Below are positions 8,532 through 16,406 of a stretch of DNA of 35,765 bases, in pieces. The translations under genes and the position numbers were made by a program. The stretch's first letter is position 1; the number at the start of each line of letters is the position of its first letter. The notes beneath the pieces were generated by a model. That model was not told the DNA's origin and made no database searches. It was given only the letters and a program-made list of their open reading frames with translations. Location: assembly GCA_903853805.1 (NCBI GenBank), contig CAINUN010000006.1, positions 1 through 35,765 on the forward strand, given 5' to 3'. This DNA is from an uncultured Bacteroidota bacterium. Its GTDB lineage: Bacteria > Bacteroidota > Bacteroidia > Chitinophagales > Chitinophagaceae.

Positions 8532-9791
8532 TTATAGATTAATATTCTCAAATAAAATTGCGTTTCCTTGTCCACCCCCAATGCATGCTGAAGCTATACC
8601 GTACTTCACTTTTCTTCTATTCATTTCTTTAGAAAGAGTTAGTGACAAACGAATACCCGTTGCTGCCAATGGATGTCCATAAGCTATAGCACCACCATTG
8701 ACGTTGCAAATGCTTCTATCCAATCCTAACTCTCTTTCGCAGCCAATAAATTGTGCTGCAAAAGCTTCGTTAATTTCAATTAATCCTATGTCACTAATAT
8801 TCAACCCAGTCATTTCTAACAATAAACGAATGGCTGGCACAGGTCCTAGTCCCATAACATTAGGGTCCAGGGCACTTGTTGTTGATGCAATGATTTTTGT
8901 TAGTGGTTGTAAATTATTGGCATTGATAAAATCCTTCCCGGCGACAATAACTGAAGCTGCACCATCAACAATACCACTTGAATTGGCTGCTGTTTGAACA
9001 CCATTTTTTTCAAACACAGTTGGCAACTTCGACATTTCCTCTAATGAAGAAGAACGGATATTTTCATCAGTTATGAAGTCTACTATTTTTTTAGAAATAG
9101 CAACCTTTCTTGGTTTCAATCCCTCAGCTTCGAAAACAGTTGCATTCAATGGCGTTATTTCATCTTTCAACAAACCATTTTGAACTGCAGTTAAAGCGCG
9201 GTCAACAGAAAATTTTCCAAACTCATCAGTTTCATTTCTCGAAATACCCAAACGATGGGCAACATTTTCTGCCGTGCAACCCATAGAAACTGCAGCAGTG
9301 TCGTTTAAGGCTTCCCACAAAAAATCTTTGAAATCAATTCTGCCCAACGCATAACCCATTCTATTGCCAAAAGAAACAGTTGGCGATAGCGACATATTCT
9401 CTGTTCCTCCGCATAATGTAACATCTGCTTTACCCAAAGTAATTTGATCGGCACCTGCTGTTATAGTTTCAAAGCCAGAACCACAAATACGTTGCAACAT
9501 TACTGCGGGAACTGATTGTGGAATGCCTGCATATAGACCCACGTGACGTGGTAAAAAATAAGCATCGTAAGAACTTTGACCAATGTTGGCATACATTACC
9601 TGATCAATATCTTCTGGTTTTATTCCTGATTTTTCAATTGCAGCTCGACTAGCAAAAACTCCTAAATCTGTAGGTGAAACATTTGCTAGTGTACCGCATA
9701 ATTTTCCAAAAGGTGTGCGAGCACCATTCAAAAGAAAAATGTCATCGTAAATGATTCCAAATCCTTTTTTCTTATCGTGATATGATTTCAT
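8532..9791 (-). CDS. Thiolase (acetyl-CoA acyltransferase), likely beta-oxidation of the ring-opened acyl-CoA
   Basis: A 419-residue thiolase. Nucleophile Cys103 lies in QRICGSGFET. EINEAFAAQF, the His motif GHPLAATG and the second Cys in ACIGGGQGN near the C-terminus are all present. The family cleaves 3-oxoacyl-CoA with CoA. In this operon the likely substrate is 3-oxopimelyl-CoA, or 3-oxoacyl-CoA from a phenylpropanoid side chain (inference). The first 15 residues are a polar extension before the usual FLLNGARTPFGK. It lies 8 bases after the ATPase fusion and 5 before had. It could also act as an acetoacetyl-CoA thiolase. Confidence 0.93.
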   Translation of the reverse strand: MKSYHDKKKGFGIIYDDIFLLNGARTPFGKLCGTLANVSPTDLGVFASRAAIEKSGIKPEDIDQVMYANIGQSSYDAYFLPRHVGLYAGIPQSVPAVMLQRICGSGFETITAGADQITLGKADVTLCGGTENMSLSPTVSFGNRMGYALGRIDFKDFLWEALNDTAAVSMGCTAENVAHRLGISRNETDEFGKFSVDRALTAVQNGLLKDEITPLNATVFEAEGLKPRKVAISKKIVDFITDENIRSSSLEEMSKLPTVFEKNGVQTAANSSGIVDGAASVIVAGKDFINANNLQPLTKIIASTTSALDPNVMGLGPVPAIRLLLEMTGLNISDIGLIEINEAFAAQFIGCERELGLDRSICNVNGGAIAYGHPLAATGIRLSLTLSKEMNRRKVKYGIASACIGGGQGNAILFENINL

Positions 9792-9799
9792 TGTTGTGA

Positions 9800-11650
9800 T
9801 TATTGTATAGATATAAGTTCAGGGGCTAATTCATCATTTACACTTTTAGGTACCCAGCTATTTTTTGCAATCATTGCAGCACCAAGGGAAACGATGAATT
9901 GTGCATTTTCTACCACTTCAATTTCTTTTTTGAATTTTTGTGATAGAATAGTGTTGAGATATGGATGATAAGAGATAACTCCACCAACAATATAAACAGG
10001 TAAGTCAGAAGCAATTTTCATTTTTGCTACTTTGTTTGCAATGGATATGTAGATGCCACGAGCAATATCTTGCAATGGCATACCATCGAACACCCAATTC
10101 ATAATTTCTGTTTTTGCAAAAACAGTGCAGAAACTATTTAACTCTTTATCATAAGCGGAGTGTGCTGCAAGACTACTCATATCTGAATCATTGATGCCAG
10201 CACGTTCAGCAATTTCAGCGAGGAATGCACCCGTTCCTGCAGCGCATTTATCGTTCATATAGAAATTAGCAACATGGTTATCCTTTCCACATTGCAATAT
10301 TTTTATGTCTTCTCCCCCAATATCAATTATCGTTTTAGCTCCATCAAAATATACTGCCACTCCTGCTGCCGCACAATTGATTTCAGTCTTTATAATATCG
10401 GAATCTACAAAGTGTTTTCTACCATAGCCAGTTGCACAACTGTAACGAATATTAAAGTATCCCTGAACAGTTTGTATAACAACCTTGAGTGCGTGTCGGT
10501 CTTTATTAAGCGTTTGTAAAATGTACCTAAAAACTGGAACACCATGATTGTCAATCACTGTAAATTTTGTGAAAGCAGAACCTAAATCAATTCCTAAGAA
10601 GCAGTCAATATCTTTATAGTAAACAGACGAACGACTTTTATCTAACAAGCCTTTGCCAATGATTTTCTTATTGACTTCTCCAATGGCACCTGGCATCCTC
10701 ATCAATACATTCTTGTTGGTCATTGCTTTCACCATGTTTGTAAAAGCAAGATTGAGAGAAGTTCGTACATAATGCTTCTTGCCATACTCAACAATCTTTC
10801 CATTAAAATAGTCAATTTCAGTTTGACGATGATTGAGTAAATCCACAGCAAGAGATGGAAAGTGATCGCCACCATTTTTTAAATAGCGCATACACTTACG
10901 CACAAAATCATCAGGGAAACGAATTTTTTCTTTATCGGCGACTTCAATTCCTTCGCTAATAATTTGTTCAATTAATTCGCAAGTATCTGCGTCTGAAATA
11001 GCTTCTGCCATTGTTAATCTTCCAACCCCACACAAAGCACTTAAAGAAGCATTAAGGATTGTTTTTTCCCAAGCGCGCTTTACCAATTCAAACGAGTCAA
11101 TATTCTCGGTGTGAAATTCAATGCTGTTTAAAGCATCTGCAAATGCTTGTGTACGATCTGTTTTGGAATCATCAAGCATTGCTATATAATTTGGTGGTGT
11201 AAAGAAATTTACACGAACTGTATTAGGAGAAATAAGATTACCTGCATAATTGATAATCATCCTTGCAGATTTTGATTCACCAAAAGCAGGTACCAATAAC
11301 TGTTCTACGTCAATTCCATTTTGAGCAGCAATGGCTGTTATTTTTTCTGTCTTTAAAATTTCTGCTTCTTTAACAGCACTTGGAGTATGATAGGTTTTTA
11401 AAGAGAAAACAATGTAATCAAGGTCAAGATGTACCATGTCAACTGCAGAATTAAAAACCTTTTCAAACTTGGTAGTAGACGGAAACATGTGTTGCAGTAC
11501 AATTCCTTCTTCACGGATTTTCTTAAGCTTGAATTCGTCTTTATCACAAATGGCAACTTCACAACCTGCTTCTGCCAACTTTACTGCAAGTATCATCCCA
11601 ACTGGACCTAAACCAACGATACCTATTTTGATGTTTTTTGTTTCACTCAT
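9800..11650 (-). CDS. Ketopantoate-reductase-like domain fused to a BcrAD/HgdC-type ATPase activator
   Basis: A 616-residue two-domain protein. Residues 1 to about 330 are a PanE/ApbA-family reductase: nucleotide-binding GLGPVG (13-18), Lys196 and Asn200 in WEKTILN, and the C-domain signature LLNHRQTEIDYFNG (Glu279 region). All the residues I would expect for activity are there. Residues about 348-600 are a full ASKHA activator: GIDLGSAFTK (353-362), DIGGED, the [4Fe-4S] ligands Cys469 (DKCAAGTGAF) and Cys508 (SFCTVFAKTEI), and the adenosine loop VGGV. The second domain belongs to the family that fires electrons into benzoyl-CoA reductase or 2-hydroxyacyl-CoA dehydratase. BcrA and BcrD are already present, so this is a third activator. 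I know of no described fusion of this kind. PanE-fold enzymes include D-2-hydroxyacid dehydrogenases, which suggests the role proposed in the findings. Confidence 0.88.
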   Translation of the reverse strand: MSETKNIKIGIVGLGPVGMILAVKLAEAGCEVAICDKDEFKLKKIREEGIVLQHMFPSTTKFEKVFNSAVDMVHLDLDYIVFSLKTYHTPSAVKEAEILKTEKITAIAAQNGIDVEQLLVPAFGESKSARMIINYAGNLISPNTVRVNFFTPPNYIAMLDDSKTDRTQAFADALNSIEFHTENIDSFELVKRAWEKTILNASLSALCGVGRLTMAEAISDADTCELIEQIISEGIEVADKEKIRFPDDFVRKCMRYLKNGGDHFPSLAVDLLNHRQTEIDYFNGKIVEYGKKHYVRTSLNLAFTNMVKAMTNKNVLMRMPGAIGEVNKKIIGKGLLDKSRSSVYYKDIDCFLGIDLGSAFTKFTVIDNHGVPVFRYILQTLNKDRHALKVVIQTVQGYFNIRYSCATGYGRKHFVDSDIIKTEINCAAAGVAVYFDGAKTIIDIGGEDIKILQCGKDNHVANFYMNDKCAAGTGAFLAEIAERAGINDSDMSSLAAHSAYDKELNSFCTVFAKTEIMNWVFDGMPLQDIARGIYISIANKVAKMKIASDLPVYIVGGVISYHPYLNTILSQKFKKEIEVVENAQFIVSLGAAMIAKNSWVPKSVNDELAPELISIQ

Positions 11651-11670
11651 TGCATTTACTTTGAAAAAGG

Positions 11671-12153
11671 TTAAAGAACATTCATCACAAAAATGTTTTC
11701 GTCACTGATTGGTTCTCCATGCAGCATTTTTTGAATTTCAACTTGATACTTCAACAAAACACTATTTTCAACTGGTTCATTATCCTCGTTAAGGGTATTA
11801 TCTTTAATAGATAGTGGTGTTTTTATTATTAAACCGTGGTGGATTTTTGAATATTCAGGTTTCATTTTTTGATTTAATGATGATGTACAACCTGACAAAC
11901 ACATATTCAACTCTGAAAAACTGCGTGGACAAAAACAGCCTTCTTCAGGAGACTTCACAAAATCAGGTTGATTTAATAACTTTTGATTTGGGAAAATCAA
12001 AACGTACACAATTTCATTGTTGTGAATACCGACAACTGTTTGTGAAACGTAATGGCAAATCGTTCCAGATTCCTGAGCAATAAATTCCTTGTCAACAACA
12101 AGTCCGTTACGAAGAGTAATCAATTCATTTTTGTTTGAAACAGTATTGCGCAT
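11671..12153 (-). CDS. Unrecognised Cys-rich protein encoded between the extra dehydratase subunit and the ATPase fusion
   Basis: A 160-residue protein I do not recognise. It has no signal peptide or membrane segment, so it is probably cytoplasmic. The N-terminal half looks like a small beta-rich domain (residues about 10-60). Five cysteines stand out: Cys33 and a cluster Cys73, 75, 85, 89 spaced C-x-C-x9-C-x3-C, which could hold zinc or an iron-sulfur cluster. The C-terminal third is acidic and polar. Gaps of 18 and 20 bases tie it to the operon. Its place between a dehydratase subunit and an activator suggests an accessory or electron-transfer role, which is inference only. Confidence 0.75.
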   Translation of the reverse strand: MRNTVSNKNELITLRNGLVVDKEFIAQESGTICHYVSQTVVGIHNNEIVYVLIFPNQKLLNQPDFVKSPEEGCFCPRSFSELNMCLSGCTSSLNQKMKPEYSKIHHGLIIKTPLSIKDNTLNEDNEPVENSVLLKYQVEIQKMLHGEPISDENIFVMNVL

Positions 12154-12171
12154 AAAATTTGTTTTTGAGGG

Positions 12172-13389
12172 TCAACAAGCCATTTTTGTACTTTCAATTT
12201 GCTCGATAAATGTTTCCATCTTAGTGATGCTTTGTCCTTCTGAATAAAATCTTAAATCACACAAGTCACCTTCTATTTCAAGAGTAGGAATCCCTAATGA
12301 TTCTCGTAAACGTTGTGGCATTCCAAAACGAGAATTTGAATTGTTGGCACAAGTTTTTGCATCATGGAAAATGATACCATCAATTCTGAAATCATGAACC
12401 AAATTGGAGAGAATTTTTTCTTTTGCCGTCTCACTTCTATTGATAAAAATCTCAGTGTAGGCTTTTGCTGAAGATTCAAAAGGGTGTCTTTCATCAAATG
12501 CATCGAACACCCAACTATTGCAATAGGTGGAAGCAACTACTGCTGCTTTATTGTTCAAAAACAATTCAGAAATTGGTCGGAGTTTACCCCAAATAGGCAT
12601 GCCATCCCAATAAATTCTGGAACGTTCTTCATCTAGAAAACCAATACCATTTTCAACATTGGTTTTCATTTCTGCAAACAACAGTTTGTAATAGTCTACT
12701 GCTGTTTGTGTTCCTCTTAAAACAACGATTGGACCCATATGAATAGTTGCATCAAAGAAACTAATGGGAGATGGTGTAGCTCTTGCAGTCCACAATACTT
12801 CTTTCCAAAGGTCAGTAGCAACTTTGCTCAACTTTAATGTTTCACGAAAACGATCAATATCAAATTTAATTCCGCTTACTTGCTCACAAAGTGGAATTAA
12901 GTTTTTAAATTGAATAGCAACATCATCAATCTGTTCTTGAGTTACTTCATCTAAATGTCGAGGAGGGCAAATACCATAAACAGGAACATTTAATTCCTTC
13001 CCAAAAAATTTAAACCAATCCTGCACTTCACGACATTGATTTGTATTGTAAACAATGATATCGGGGCGTGGTGGACCTTCCAAACCATAATGTTTTGTAA
13101 GTGGTGTTTCTTTTTTTAAGTAAGAACCAATATCTGCTGTGAGGTAGGAACAGATGTCATTTGAATAACCAAGTTTTGCCGACTCAGGAATATAATCACC
13201 CGCTGTACGAGATGTGCCTAACAATGCCCCATGGTTTTCTGGGAAATGAACTTCAAAACCAAATGAACGAAGCAACTCAGCCGGACCAACACTAGTACAC
13301 CATGCATACTTCTTGGTTTTGTCTTTCATTCCGATAAAGTAATTGCCCATTACTTCCTTTAATGTCTTAGTAGCTTCAATTTTATACAT
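12172..13389 (-). CDS. Extra 2-hydroxyacyl-CoA dehydratase / BCR family subunit (HgdA/BcrB type)
   Basis: A 405-residue member of the HgdA/BcrB (alpha-type) branch, distinct from the BcrB at 17847. The N-terminus (AELLRSFGFEVHFPENHGA, then GYSNDIC) resembles HgdA more than BcrB. Cys80, Cys119 and Cys347 (DIC, NQC, KTC) match the three cysteines conserved in BcrB (DVC, TGC, KSC), so it likely carries a [4Fe-4S] cluster. PSPI and MGP-x6-RGT are shared with BcrB. No dedicated beta-type partner is encoded beside it; BcrC or a homodimer are options. It lies 11 bases after the CoA ligase and 18 before the Cys-rich orphan. The substrate is unknown. Confidence 0.87.
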   Translation of the reverse strand: MYKIEATKTLKEVMGNYFIGMKDKTKKYAWCTSVGPAELLRSFGFEVHFPENHGALLGTSRTAGDYIPESAKLGYSNDICSYLTADIGSYLKKETPLTKHYGLEGPPRPDIIVYNTNQCREVQDWFKFFGKELNVPVYGICPPRHLDEVTQEQIDDVAIQFKNLIPLCEQVSGIKFDIDRFRETLKLSKVATDLWKEVLWTARATPSPISFFDATIHMGPIVVLRGTQTAVDYYKLLFAEMKTNVENGIGFLDEERSRIYWDGMPIWGKLRPISELFLNNKAAVVASTYCNSWVFDAFDERHPFESSAKAYTEIFINRSETAKEKILSNLVHDFRIDGIIFHDAKTCANNSNSRFGMPQRLRESLGIPTLEIEGDLCDLRFYSEGQSITKMETFIEQIESTKMAC

Positions 13390-13400
13390 AAGGAAACTGT

Positions 13401-15524
13401 TTAGTTGATTTTGATTCTAGCATCTACACAAAAAACGTCATCGCCAATTGCCAAGATTGGATTCAAATCCATTTCTTCAACAATTGGAAAATCGGATATG
13501 AGTTTTGAAAGACGCTGAATAATGTCTGTGACCTTTGATTTATTTATTCCTAATTGTCCTCTTACACCATCAAGGAGTTTAGAAGCTTTTATAGATGACA
13601 ACATTTCGTTTGCTTCCAATTCAGTTACTGGAGCAATTTTGAAAATAACATCCTTCAATACTTCTACATAAATACCACCTAACCCAAACATAATTAAATG
13701 ACCCAAGCCCTCTTTTTTACTTATGCCTGCAATCAGTTCTTTACCACCAATTAAGAATTTTTGCACCAAAAATTTCATATCCTTGATTCCAATTCCGCTT
13801 TTCATTTTTTCAATGGTAGATTGTAATTCTTCTGCGTTCTTAATATTGATAGCTACGCCACCTTTATCACTTTTATGAACCAATTCGGGTGACTCTGCTT
13901 TTACTACAACTGGATAGCCAATTTTTTTAGCTGCAGCAATCGCTTCTGGAATATTATTTACCAAAGCCCAATCGGCAATCGGCAGTCCATAGACAGACAA
14001 TAATTGAAACACCTTATCAGAAGTCATATAAGTATTACCTTCTAATTTTGCTAATTCAATAATTGATTTTGCTTCTTTGATATCAATTTCAGTGTAAGCT
14101 TTTGGCAAACCAATTTCCCTATTCTTTGCAAGACTGTATTTATACAAAGCCCCTAAAGCTTTTGCTGCGGTAGTTGGGAAACTATAACAAGGAACACCAC
14201 CATCTTTAAGAATTTTTGCAGTTACTTGAAATCTTTCCAAACTCAAATTGGTCATGAAATTGCAAATAATAGGCTTCTTCTTTAGTTGACTTACCTCAAC
14301 AATATTTCGAGCAACTTCATCCGTATCAGTAAATGGTGCTGTAACAAAATTGACAAAGATGGAATCAATGGAATCTTCTTCCATCAATACATCCAAAGCA
14401 CTTCTAAAATGTACACCTCCACCTGTTGCTACCACATCAATTGGATTGCCAATAGTTGCTTCTGGTAATAATGTTTGCTGTAATTTTCCCTTTGCTCTTT
14501 CACTTAACGGAGACAAATGCAAACCTGCACTAACCAACTCATCGGTTGCAATAACAGCAGGTCCGCCAGTATTTGTTATGACCCCCACTCTATTTCCTTT
14601 TGGAATTGGTTGTGTAGAAAATGCCATAGCCGCCTGACACATTTCTTCTTCGTTATTAAATGGAAGAATGCCAGTTTTTTCAAAAATTAATTCAGTAGAA
14701 ATATCCACCCCTGCAAGCGAACCCGTATGAGAAGCAGCCGCTTTAGCACCTTCTTCGGTTCTGCCCGATTTCATCGCAAGGATTGGCTTCTTCTTCGTAA
14801 CAGAAGCTGCCACTTTCATGAAGGCTTTAGGATTGGAAAGCCCTTCGGTATAAAGAATAATTGCTTTAGTGGCTTCATCCTCCCCATAATATTCAATGAT
14901 TTCAGGAATGGAAACATCGCAAGCGTTGCCGTTAGATGCATACAAACTCATGCCTATTTCCAAATCAAAAAGACTTTGCATGATGAATGCTCCTACACCA
15001 CCACTCAAGGCTACTATAGATGCGCCGCCTGGCTCAGGAAAAGTGAAAGTAAAATCGCAATAGGCTTTTAGTTCAGGGTCTGTATTGATGATGCCCTGAC
15101 AGTTTGGACCAAAAATTCGGATACCATATTTTTTTGCGATAGCAAGAAATTCATTTTGCAATGCCATTCCTTCTTCGCCCATTTCACTAAAACCAGCAGA
15201 ATTAATAATAACTGCTTTAATGTTTTTCTTTCCACAGTCCTCAATAATTTGAGGTACAAACTTGGAAGGAATGATCACATGCGCTAAATCAATTTCATCG
15301 GGAACATCAAAAATGGTAGGATATGCCTTGATGCCACGAATCTCAGGCATTGATGGATTGATAGGATAAATCTTACCCTTATAACCATAAGAAAGCAAAT
15401 TCTTAATAATTACATTTCCAATTGACAAATCCTTTTGAGAAGCGCCAATAATTGCAATTGATTTAGGCTTGAATAATGGGTCTAATTCTTGAACAATATT
15501 CTTTTTTGAAGAAGTATTTTCCAT
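13401..15524 (-). CDS. ADP-forming acyl-CoA synthetase (single-chain Acd type)
   Basis: A 707-residue fused alpha-beta NDP-forming acyl-CoA synthetase that interconverts acyl-CoA + ADP + Pi and acid + CoA + ATP. The CoA-binding domain is at about residues 14-110 (IAIIGASQ). The succinyl-CoA-ligase-like domains follow, with the phosphohistidine His266 in AAASHTGSLAG. The ATP-grasp domain starts near 490 (GYPVVVKAESPELVHKSDKGG) and runs to the end. It lies between bcrD and the extra dehydratase subunit (gaps of 10 and 11 bases). It could activate an aromatic or 2-hydroxy acid, or recover ATP from acetyl-CoA; the sequence alone does not decide. No AMP-forming benzoate-CoA ligase is present in the window. 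Confidence 0.93.
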   Translation of the reverse strand: MENTSSKKNIVQELDPLFKPKSIAIIGASQKDLSIGNVIIKNLLSYGYKGKIYPINPSMPEIRGIKAYPTIFDVPDEIDLAHVIIPSKFVPQIIEDCGKKNIKAVIINSAGFSEMGEEGMALQNEFLAIAKKYGIRIFGPNCQGIINTDPELKAYCDFTFTFPEPGGASIVALSGGVGAFIMQSLFDLEIGMSLYASNGNACDVSIPEIIEYYGEDEATKAIILYTEGLSNPKAFMKVAASVTKKKPILAMKSGRTEEGAKAAASHTGSLAGVDISTELIFEKTGILPFNNEEEMCQAAMAFSTQPIPKGNRVGVITNTGGPAVIATDELVSAGLHLSPLSERAKGKLQQTLLPEATIGNPIDVVATGGGVHFRSALDVLMEEDSIDSIFVNFVTAPFTDTDEVARNIVEVSQLKKKPIICNFMTNLSLERFQVTAKILKDGGVPCYSFPTTAAKALGALYKYSLAKNREIGLPKAYTEIDIKEAKSIIELAKLEGNTYMTSDKVFQLLSVYGLPIADWALVNNIPEAIAAAKKIGYPVVVKAESPELVHKSDKGGVAINIKNAEELQSTIEKMKSGIGIKDMKFLVQKFLIGGKELIAGISKKEGLGHLIMFGLGGIYVEVLKDVIFKIAPVTELEANEMLSSIKASKLLDGVRGQLGINKSKVTDIIQRLSKLISDFPIVEEMDLNPILAIGDDVFCVDARIKIN

Positions 15525-15534
15525 TAAGATTTAA

Positions 15535-16374
15535 TTATGCAAATGCTGCTTGTTTTTCTATTAGTTTGAAATGCCTATAACCACCCCATAATGCAGCCCC
15601 AATAGCACCAGCATAAATAGAATCGGGGTGAGTGAGAATTTCAAATTTCTTTGAACCTTCCTTCAATGTTTCATCAATAGCTTGAGTCATACCCGTATTT
15701 AATGCCATGCCACCGGTCAATACAATTGGCGATTCAGCTTTAAGAGAACCTAACAACTTGATTACACGAGAGGCAATAGAGAGATGAATTCCCTTGATGA
15801 TATCAGGTGTTTTGATACCGCGAGATACCATGTTAATCACATCGGTTTCTGCAAGAACAGCACAAATACCCGATGAAATTTCTGGGTTGCATGATTGTAA
15901 GGACACCTCTCCAACTTCTTCAATACTCAAACCAAGATATCTTGAAATATTTTCCAAAAACTGACCTGAACCTGAAGCGCATTGTCCAGTCATTTTATAA
16001 TCTTCAACACGAGCACCTTCATTAATTCTGATACAACGAACATAAAGTGCACCCAAATCAACCACAGTTCTTGCAGCTGGGAAAAAGAAATTTGCTCCAC
16101 GTGCGTGTGTGGTCATTCCATAAAAATGCCCTCTTTTTCTTTTTACTAAATCACCTTCTCCAGTAGAAGCGAGATAAGCAATGTCTTCATAGTTCAAGCC
16201 ATGTTTATCTAGCATAATCTGCACCATTTCATCCGCAACTTGTGTTGGGTTGCGCTTGCGAATTTTCTCGGTATGCTTATCTAACAATTTGGGTTCACTG
16301 GAATATTCCATAAGGACCAATTTGATGAAGTTGCTTCCAACATCAATACCCATCGTATAAATTGTTTCAGACAT
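15535..16374 (-). CDS. bcrD: Benzoyl-CoA reductase ATPase subunit D
   Basis: The smaller of the two ASKHA ATPase subunits of class I benzoyl-CoA reductase. With BcrA it couples ATP hydrolysis to low-potential electron transfer into the BcrBC active site. It has 279 residues, the usual BcrD size. The phosphate motif is GIDVGSNFIK. The cluster-binding cysteines are Cys132 (GQCASGSGQF) and Cys171 (GICAVLAETDV). GGMAL forms the adenosine loop. It is followed by the ADP-forming ligase after 10 bases. The gene order C-B-A-D matches Thauera-type operons. Confidence 0.95.
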   Translation of the reverse strand: MSETIYTMGIDVGSNFIKLVLMEYSSEPKLLDKHTEKIRKRNPTQVADEMVQIMLDKHGLNYEDIAYLASTGEGDLVKRKRGHFYGMTTHARGANFFFPAARTVVDLGALYVRCIRINEGARVEDYKMTGQCASGSGQFLENISRYLGLSIEEVGEVSLQSCNPEISSGICAVLAETDVINMVSRGIKTPDIIKGIHLSIASRVIKLLGSLKAESPIVLTGGMALNTGMTQAIDETLKEGSKKFEILTHPDSIYAGAIGAALWGGYRHFKLIEKQAAFA

Positions 16375-16406
16375 TTTGATTGATTTAAAAATTTAAGGAA
16401 ATGGAA

